Source: Synchiropus splendidus (taxonomy: Eukaryota > Chordata > Actinopteri > Syngnathiformes > Callionymidae). Taken from it: a DNA stretch of 64,000 nt. This document shows positions 60,996 to 64,000 of this stretch, in pieces. The position numbers and the translations under genes were made by a program. How positions within the stretch are numbered: the first letter of the stretch is position 1; each line of letters starts with the position of its first letter. Where the stretch lies: positions 9,694,866 to 9,758,865 of the forward strand of contig NC_071343.1 in NCBI RefSeq assembly GCF_027744825.2, read 5' to 3'. The notes under the pieces were generated by a model, which did no database searches, was not told the DNA's origin, and saw only the letters and a list, made by a program, of their open reading frames with translations.

Positions 60996-61361
60996 CGTCG
61001 TTGTTGTTGTTGTTGTTGTTGCTGTTGTTGTTGCTGTTATTATTATTTTATATACAATACAGCGCTCTACTTTTTAAAATAAGAGTTATTCTTTCTTTAG
61101 AGTTATTCTTTCTTTTTATAGTCACTGTTGTCAGTTAGTGGCACAGGACAGTATTTAAGAGTGTAAGCACTGGTTAACTGATAATGTATTTATGTAGTCA
61201 CTAGATGTACTTGTGTATAGTCAGATGTGATCCACCAAAAGTATCTCACCTTTGGAGAGAAGGACGATGGACAGTCCAATAAGAGAAAGGACGACCAGAA
61301 TGACCAGCAGAGAAATTCCAATTCCCTTCCAGTTCCTCTCCGGGCCAATGGACACAAGGTC
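33794..61361 (-). CDS. dpp10-like: Gene B: second dpp10-like gene, inactive dipeptidyl peptidase (25 exons, first exon missing)
   Basis: The span contains introns; exons are listed separately. The spliced frame is open for 776 codons plus TGA. Order: a short cytoplasmic stretch, one transmembrane helix (about residues 14-36 counted from the first exon in the window), a propeller (about 60-520) and an alpha/beta-hydrolase domain (about 525-776). DPP10-branch signatures include [59 protein letters not shown] and FPDEGH. The nucleophile position is Ala630 (GKAYGG), Asp705 and His737 are kept, and Glu211-213 are kept, so it should not cleave peptides. From the exon at 54046 on, exon sizes and phases equal those of gene A apart from a few codons, so the genes are paralogues; B diverges more, especially in its C-terminal tail ([10 protein letters not shown]). 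Kv4-channel modulation is inferred from the family. The start codon exon was not found up to 64000. Confidence 0.9.
34099..34172 (-). CDS. dpp10-like: dpp10-like (B) exon, 74 bp
   Basis: Encodes [19 protein letters not shown] and TNYTLQ. Thr707 stands where DPP4 and gene A have Asn. Confidence 0.94.
34173..35656 (-). other. Intron of gene B with AT microsatellite
   Basis: Contains the AT repeat at 34874-34952. The rest is AT-rich and unrecognised. Confidence 0.55.
34874..34952. repeat. AT dinucleotide microsatellite (about 79 bp)
   Basis: Uninterrupted alternating AT, ending in TATGTATGTA. Confidence 0.95.
35657..35729 (-). CDS. dpp10-like: dpp10-like (B) exon, 73 bp, triad Asp
   Basis: Encodes [20 protein letters not shown] followed by GTAD, where the last residue is Asp705 of the triad. 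Confidence 0.94.
35730..37275 (-). other. Intron of gene B, no feature seen
   Basis: 1.5 kb without a recognised repeat or exon. Confidence 0.5.
37276..37334 (-). CDS. dpp10-like: dpp10-like (B) exon, 59 bp
   Basis: Encodes [20 protein letters not shown] between CTCACAG and GTGTGT. The sequence is diverged (gene A has [10 protein letters not shown]), but length and phase match. Confidence 0.88.
37591..37687 (-). CDS. dpp10-like: dpp10-like (B) exon, 97 bp, nucleophile changed to Ala
   Basis: Encodes [19 protein letters not shown] and APITNWRLH. With the preceding GK the elbow is GKAYGG: Ala630 (GCT) replaces the Ser of GWSYGG. It is one codon shorter than in gene A. Confidence 0.95.
37761..37815 (-). 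CDS. dpp10-like: dpp10-like (B) exon, 55 bp
   Basis: Encodes [19 protein letters not shown]. Flanking introns are 72 and 73 bp. Confidence 0.94.
37888..38082 (-). CDS. dpp10-like: dpp10-like (B) exon, 195 bp
   Basis: Encodes [35 protein letters not shown] and [13 protein letters not shown]. The last 116 bp agree with gene A at about 87% by hand count, with mostly synonymous changes. Confidence 0.97.
38206..38275 (-). CDS. dpp10-like: dpp10-like (B) exon, 70 bp
   Basis: Encodes [18 protein letters not shown] and PLLLI, the start of the hydrolase domain. Confidence 0.93.
38276..39111 (-). other. Intron of gene B, no feature seen
   Basis: About 0.8 kb of unique sequence; no exon fits. Confidence 0.5.
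39112..39210 (-). CDS. dpp10-like: dpp10-like (B) exon, 99 bp
   Basis: Encodes [20 protein letters not shown] and HANNY. It is diverged, but equal to gene A in length and phase. Confidence 0.9.
39311..39358 (-). CDS. dpp10-like: dpp10-like (B) exon, 48 bp
   Basis: Encodes [16 protein letters not shown], one codon longer than in gene A. Confidence 0.9.
39528..39649 (-). CDS. dpp10-like: dpp10-like (B) exon, 122 bp
   Basis: Encodes [20 protein letters not shown] and [10 protein letters not shown], with the same conserved cysteine pattern as gene A. Confidence 0.94.
39650..40548 (-). other. Intron of gene B, no feature seen
   Basis: 0.9 kb of unique sequence; no repeat was recognised. Confidence 0.5.
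40549..40596 (-). CDS. dpp10-like: dpp10-like (B) exon, 48 bp
   Basis: Encodes [15 protein letters not shown], the counterpart of [15 protein letters not shown] in gene A. Confidence 0.9.
40661..40752 (-). CDS. dpp10-like: dpp10-like (B) exon, 92 bp
   Basis: Encodes [20 protein letters not shown] and [10 protein letters not shown], in phase 2 at the GTAGGC donor. Confidence 0.93.
40753..41110 (-). other. Intron of gene B, no feature seen
   Basis: 358 bp without recognised content. Confidence 0.5.
41111..41218 (-). CDS. dpp10-like: dpp10-like (B) exon, 108 bp
   Basis: Encodes [19 protein letters not shown] and [12 protein letters not shown]. The QGGRGEF block of gene A is altered to HSRMGTF. 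Confidence 0.94.
41219..42200 (-). other. Intron of gene B, AT-rich
   Basis: About 1 kb of strongly AT-rich sequence with T runs; no repeat family was recognised. Confidence 0.5.
42201..42239 (-). CDS. dpp10-like: dpp10-like (B) micro-exon, 39 bp
   Basis: Encodes [13 protein letters not shown] between ATTCAG and GTGAGG. Confidence 0.9.
42323..42446 (-). CDS. dpp10-like: dpp10-like (B) exon, 124 bp
   Basis: Encodes [19 protein letters not shown] then [13 protein letters not shown]. The acceptor is TTCTGCAG and the length matches gene A. Confidence 0.95.
42447..42508 (-). other. 62-bp GC-AG intron of gene B
   Basis: The donor reads AG then GCAAGT and the acceptor CTTCTGCAG. No GT site nearby gives the conserved exon length and frame. 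Confidence 0.8.
42509..42606 (-). CDS. dpp10-like: dpp10-like (B) exon, 98 bp, GC donor
   Basis: Encodes [19 protein letters not shown] and RPPDSLEK. The exon ends AG followed by GCAAGT, a GC-AG intron. Using this site gives exactly the 98 bp and phase of the gene A exon, which has a normal GT donor. Confidence 0.88.
42607..43987 (-). other. Intron of gene B, no clear feature
   Basis: 1.4 kb, AT-rich, with A and T runs near 43220-43265. No exon or repeat family was recognised. Confidence 0.5.
43988..44142 (-). CDS. dpp10-like: dpp10-like (B) exon, 155 bp
   Basis: Encodes [20 protein letters not shown] and RGSEYPYPK. The intron before it is only 59 bp. Confidence 0.96.
44202..44322 (-). CDS. 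dpp10-like: dpp10-like (B) exon, 121 bp
   Basis: Encodes [18 protein letters not shown] and [10 protein letters not shown], ending in phase 1 and supplying the first residue of the Glu211-213 run. Confidence 0.96.
44415..44580. repeat. Foldback repeat F copy
   Basis: CATGAGGCCTCGGGAAGCAG on the left, and GGACACTGTTTCATGAAGCC on the right. Confidence 0.6.
44630..44755 (-). repeat. Intronic repeat related to 10630-11090
   Basis: In gene B sense it has a GT run, TTGTGGGACC and CCCCACAAGGTTAAGCCTCA, the same end as in gene A (CCCCACGAGGTTAAGCCTCA). Confidence 0.5.
46073..46154 (-). CDS. dpp10-like: dpp10-like (B) exon, 82 bp
   Basis: Encodes [18 protein letters not shown] and [10 protein letters not shown], with the same length and phase as gene A. 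Confidence 0.95.
46155..46850 (-). other. Intron of gene B, no feature seen
   Basis: 0.7 kb, AT-rich, with no recognised repeat. Confidence 0.5.
46851..46903 (-). CDS. dpp10-like: dpp10-like (B) exon, 53 bp
   Basis: Encodes [17 protein letters not shown] plus two bases of an Arg codon, between TCCACAG and GTACGC. Length and phase equal gene A (10263-10315). It sits in a 7-kb gap and was found by homology. Confidence 0.88.
47565..47582. repeat. GA microsatellite, short
   Basis: About nine GA units. Confidence 0.85.
48789..48840. repeat. Half copy of foldback repeat F
   Basis: TTCTGAGCACAGAAAATCAG then CACTGTTTCATGAAGCTTCA. Confidence 0.6.
49640..50000. promoter_or_regulatory. Candidate conserved non-coding element
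   Basis: A repeat-free block with TTTAATTGGGCG and CATTAATGAG, inside the large 5' intron of gene B. Confidence 0.25.
51032..51406. mobile_element. hAT-like MITE related to 30363-30556
   Basis: Begins CAGGGGTGCTCTCAAAGGGC and ends GAGTTTGAGACCCCTCCG, which are inverted at their cores. It shares CTGCAGTGGGTGCA and the GCTGCTTGTTTCAG block with the other copy. No clear target duplication was found. Confidence 0.55.
52463..52500. repeat. Perfect 15-bp-stem hairpin
   Basis: TCACTACCTCTTGAG, an 8-base spacer, then CTCAAGAGGTAGTGA. Confidence 0.85.
54046..54120 (-). CDS. dpp10-like: dpp10-like (B) exon, 75 bp
   Basis: Encodes [19 protein letters not shown] and GYDVKQ. It is the counterpart of the gene A exon cut by the left window edge. 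Confidence 0.94.
54121..54650 (-). other. Intron of gene B, no feature seen
   Basis: 530 bp of unique sequence. Confidence 0.5.
54651..54745 (-). CDS. dpp10-like: dpp10-like (B) exon, 95 bp
   Basis: Encodes [19 protein letters not shown] and [12 protein letters not shown], with two candidate N-glycosylation sequons (NKT, NTT). Confidence 0.92.
55513..55840. repeat. 80-bp inverted repeats around a TA/GA microsatellite
   Basis: The left arm 55513-55592 and right arm 55761-55840 are reverse complements with few mismatches (shared block GGCCAGGGTTTCCACTACTC). The core is a TA run, a GA run, another TA run and poly-T. A 12-bp hairpin (55472-55505) abuts the left arm. Confidence 0.85.
55619..55736. 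repeat. Compound TA-GA-TA microsatellite
   Basis: TA units to 55669, GA units to about 55701, then a second TA run (55713-55736), inside the foldback. Confidence 0.95.
56694..56776. repeat. Half copy of foldback repeat F
   Basis: GATGAGGTTTCATGATACAG, then GGCCACCAGATGGCACTGTC. Confidence 0.55.
56781..57064. mobile_element. Element M2, copy 2 (right end decayed)
   Basis: Starts CAAGTAACATCCGGCTTACG after TA, in the same orientation as copy 1. Its right end reads GGTCGTAAGTCAGATG, and the last bases are lost or changed. Confidence 0.7.
57148..57211. repeat. AT dinucleotide microsatellite
   Basis: A poly-A run followed by about 32 AT units. Confidence 0.95.
57398..57551. mobile_element. hAT-like MITE related to 30363-30556, decayed
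   Basis: GAGGTCTCAAAGGTG on the left and GTGTGAGACCCCTG on the right. The interior has TTGGTTGGAACAAAAGCC and CAGTCAGGTGTTGAA. Confidence 0.45.
58123..58813. mobile_element. Element M1, copy 2 (691 bp), inverted relative to copy 1
   Basis: Flanked by TA. Starts CAGTGGTACCTCGGTTCTCG and ends GAAAACTGAGGTGCAACTG. A 97-codon stretch shared with copy 1 differs at only two translated positions, so the copies are young. No transposase motif was seen. Confidence 0.75.
60747..60842 (-). CDS. dpp10-like: dpp10-like (B) exon, 96 bp
   Basis: Encodes [17 protein letters not shown] and [12 protein letters not shown], matching the juxtamembrane to first-blade segment of DPP10. The donor is GTAAGT. Confidence 0.93.
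60843..61249 (-). other. Intron of gene B with TTG/TTA microsatellite
   Basis: The interval contains the trinucleotide repeat described separately. Confidence 0.6.
60941..61046. repeat. TTA/TTG trinucleotide microsatellite (about 106 bp)
   Basis: TTA units, then about 25 TTG units with rare TCG or CTG changes, then TTA again. Confidence 0.95.
61250..61361 (-). CDS. dpp10-like: dpp10-like (B) exon with transmembrane helix
   Basis: Encodes [19 protein letters not shown] then [18 protein letters not shown]. The acceptor (CTTCACAG) and donor (GTGAGA) are clear. ERNWKG followed by the hydrophobic helix is the DPP6/DPP10 membrane-anchor signature. The frame at its 5' edge is taken as phase 0. Confidence 0.93.
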
Positions 61362-62869
61362 CTGTGAAGGAAGAGAGGACAAAAAGTGCTGTCAGTGTTT
61401 CGCTGGCTGTTGAGTCGCTTCTCAAAAGCAACTGTGTCGTCACCATTGTACATCTCCTCCTACTAAAAAGGAAAACAATGTCAGTACAGTCACAGTATTA
61501 CATTAGTTGTTTGGGCATAAATGATGAACAGAATAACTCAACTGGCCAAGATAGCAGCATAGTGGCCTGTGGAACTGATATCAGGGGGAGGAAATCGAGG
61601 GGCGACAGGTATGAAGACAATATTTACATAACTTTTGTTTTGAAAGAATTATAACCCTGGAGTCTAAAAAAAAAAAAAAGAATAAAAAACACAATAGAAG
61701 AACTAAAAAAAATCACATTTTTATGGCATTAAAGAAGATAAAGATTGTTATGCTCTCATAAAAATATTAATATAATATAAACAAAAATTAATTTTATCAT
61801 ATTTCTAATGTAGAATGGGAAAGATTGTCATGTTCTGGTGGGAATATGAATCTTCCTGCCTCAGTGACAGTCACACTGACCCTTCAGTTTAAGATAAGAC
61901 CGTGCAGATGTCAATGAAGCAGTCATTCTTCCTCCTCTTCTATTCTGCTTAGTCAGTTACATCCCGCTCTGGCATCACAAGGAATTTCAATTTCTTCTCA
62001 CAACGAGACTCTGTATTTGAGTTGGATAAACATGTATCACAGTGTCACAGGATCTCATGCACGGGATGTAATATCAAAACAAATACAGCAGTGGGTGAAC
62101 TTTGAGAGAGTGTCGGTGTGGGAGTTTGAGGCTGCTTGACATTTCCGATCGCGATGTGGGTGAGTGAATACTCGGTGTTGCACAGGACAGTGTCTCCTTG
62201 TGTCGGTTGAATGTCAGGTCAGTAACAAACCGATGTCCTCACTGTGGCGTTATTTTGTACCAGACACACACACACTAATGTCACTCGCAAGTGTTTGAAC
62301 ACTTCGAACCCTCATTGTAATCTGACGCGATGAATGACTGAAACCTACAAGAACTGGAACTGGAGTCATCATTTCTAGTCCCTTCGTGGTAGAGACTTTA
62401 TTCATCATGCAGAGATGTGATGGAGAGTCATTTGTGGATGTGAACTAACAGCGATGTTTCTGCCCTGACAAATGGTTCACTGCATCCTAATTTATCAGAG
62501 AACTCACATGACTCCATAATGATTCTTACTCATTACCTCAGAGGGAGAGAGAGACAGATTTGTCCGCTCTCTTAATCGCACGTTGGAGTGAGACTCTGCA
62601 ACTCAAGTGCTGATCAAATACAAACCACTTCAGACTTGGATGAAGACACAAGTAGCTGCGAGTTGCATAGAGCTACACCTATTGCTTTGAGGTAGCTTTT
62701 AACTTTCACCTGTACTGGCACCTTGTAGTTCCTTTAGTTCCACCCTGCCCGCACTCTCTTCTTCACCAATAGGAGAGAGTTCCTTCTCTGACCAGGATTA
62801 GGGTCTAAAACTAGATCAAAAATCCAAGTACATAAAAAAAGGTTTTCAAGTGACAAGGCTCAGGGAATT

Positions 62870-63250
62870 GTGCCCGCATTTATAGAAGGGAAGAATCTTG
62901 TTTCTGATGAGAGTTTTGAAACTATTGTTTGCTTCCTGAACAAATAAATGACTCTAAAATGTACCATTTTGTGGTTTGCACTAAAATTCATTGAACGGTG
63001 ACCTCTCGGACGACCTCCGATGATCCAGCTTGAATAATTCACGACACCAAATGAGCAAAGATTCCTGCTGAGGTTTAATGAATTAATCTGACGGGTTATA
63101 ACAAAGTGGGTTTTCACGCGTAGATGGCTTCTCGGGACTCATTTGCAGAGGTGAGCGCCGCCAAATTGAGGTCAAGAAACAGGTAGAGATGTTATCGCTC
63201 CATTCATCCCCATTTTAATTAACAGAAAAGCAAAAAGAAAAAGTCAGTAA
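62870..63250. promoter_or_regulatory. Candidate conserved non-coding element
   Basis: Contains TAATGAATTAATC and TTTTAATTAAC, upstream of the membrane-helix exon of gene B. Confidence 0.25.
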
Positions 63251-63759
63251 AACATTCTCGCTGCAGATTCTTGCTGCTGGAATGAAAAAAAAAAGTTTCA
63301 ATTTTAATGTTCATTAGGTGCAATGATGTTTAGGTGATAAAATTTAATTTGGTGATGGGATAGCCTTTCAAATGAGACAAAAAAAAAGTTAATAGCATTT
63401 GGGGATCGCTTATCTTAAGCGTAATTACGGTATTATTTCAAAATAAAAAGGCTTTTTTTGGTTCATTTAATTTAATACTTTCATTTGGGTTCTGGAGAAC
63501 TTTCACCGGTGTTTACTCGATTGTTGGTGGATAAAGTTATGTCTACTGACCCATGTTGGTTATATGATGGTGGCATGTGTTAAACAAAGGTGAGGAACTC
63601 TTTTGACAGCTCAGTATCAAGTCACATACATATTTGGTCATTCATTTCACACGCCCACTCGCGCCCCTACGGTAGTTATGGACTGTGTACACTAGATGGC
63701 ACTCTATCCACTGTAATCTTTGGAATTGAACTACCATTTCAATAAAAGGTCACCTCATT

Positions 63760-63835
63760 TTAAGGCAACAGTGCCACCTAGTGAGCGCTAAAAATGTGGT
63801 CACTGTTTCATGAAACCTCACTGGCCCATCACTAC
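63760..63835. repeat. Half copy of foldback repeat F
   Basis: ACAGTGCCACCTAGTGAGCG, then GTCACTGTTTCATGAAACCT. Confidence 0.55.
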
Positions 63836-63842
63836 CTTACAG

Positions 63843-64000
63843 CAGCGGTCTCCAACCATTTTATCAGTGCAGACCGGCCTACTCTTGACCATTTGAACGT
63901 GGCCCGGAGGGTATGAAGTTGCCAACTTTGAACCGTCAGACAAGGCCTCTGCATGTTTGTGTGCTTGGCATGTGGGAATCACCAACCATGTTCCATAATT
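63843..64000. mobile_element. Probable hAT-like element end, cut by window edge
   Basis: CAGCGGTCTCCAACCATTTT, then GCAGACCGGCC and GTGGCCCGGAGGG, resembles the ends of non-autonomous hAT elements. The other end is outside the window. Confidence 0.4.

Larger units (their letters stand above)
61362..64000 (-). other. Upstream intron of gene B
   Basis: The first coding exon was not identified here. 62870-63250 is a GC-balanced block with TAATTA-type motifs. A half foldback repeat lies at 63760-63835, and a hAT-like end starts at about 63843. Confidence 0.5.

Noticed and set aside
60935..61138. Leu-rich frame of 67 codons
   Set aside because: A translation of the TTG/TTA microsatellite.
33794..61361. 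Assignment of gene B as DPP6
   Set aside because: Blocks such as NTTF, YDVKQ and LELNPPEV fit DPP10 better, and DPP6 has Asp at the nucleophile position; a tree would be decisive.
62860..63117. Minus-strand frame as the first exon of gene B
   Set aside because: No resemblance to DPP6/DPP10 N-termini and no suitable donor was identified.

Overview
This is vertebrate nuclear DNA, most likely from a teleost with a compact genome. Genes are split into many short exons with GT-AG introns, several only 60-130 bp long. Introns and spacers carry microsatellites, a LINE fragment, a tRNA-SINE-like element, hAT-type elements with 8-bp target duplications, and small TA-flanked inverted-repeat elements. 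The species cannot be named from the sequence.

The window holds two genes of the non-enzymatic dipeptidyl-peptidase family (MEROPS S9B, DPP10/DPPY branch) arranged tail to tail. Gene A (plus strand, positions 1 to 29,182) enters the window in its fifth or sixth exon and runs through 22 exons to its stop; I call it dpp10. Gene B (minus strand, 61,361 down to 33,794) has 25 exons, from the exon encoding the single transmembrane helix to the stop; I call it a second, more divergent dpp10-like paralogue. From the exon ending in YDVKQ onward the two genes share exon order, intron phases and nearly all exon lengths. Joined, the in-window reading frames give 657 residues (A, lacking its N-terminus) and 776 residues (B, lacking only a short N-terminal exon). 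The stops are about 4.6 kb apart.

Both products should be single-pass type II membrane proteins with an eight-bladed propeller and an alpha/beta-hydrolase fold without peptidase activity. The nucleophile serine is replaced by Gly in A and by Ala in B, while the Asp and His of the triad are kept. Known family members are auxiliary subunits of Kv4 potassium channels; that role here is inferred from family membership.

Layout: 1-10.3 kb, a large intron of gene A with repeats and possible conserved regulatory sequence; 10.3-29.2 kb, the remaining gene A exons; 29.2-33.8 kb, 3' ends of both genes and spacer; 33.8-46.9 kb, the exon-dense part of gene B; 46.9-61.4 kb, large 5' introns of gene B; 61.4-64 kb, upstream intron of B. 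The most unusual item is a 298-bp segment at 23,875-24,172 with about 43-bp terminal inverted repeats that contains a degenerate copy of a dpp10 intron-exon junction, a TIR-bounded exon capture or duplication about 1.2 kb upstream of its likely source exon. No tRNA, rRNA, CRISPR array or bacterial feature was seen.
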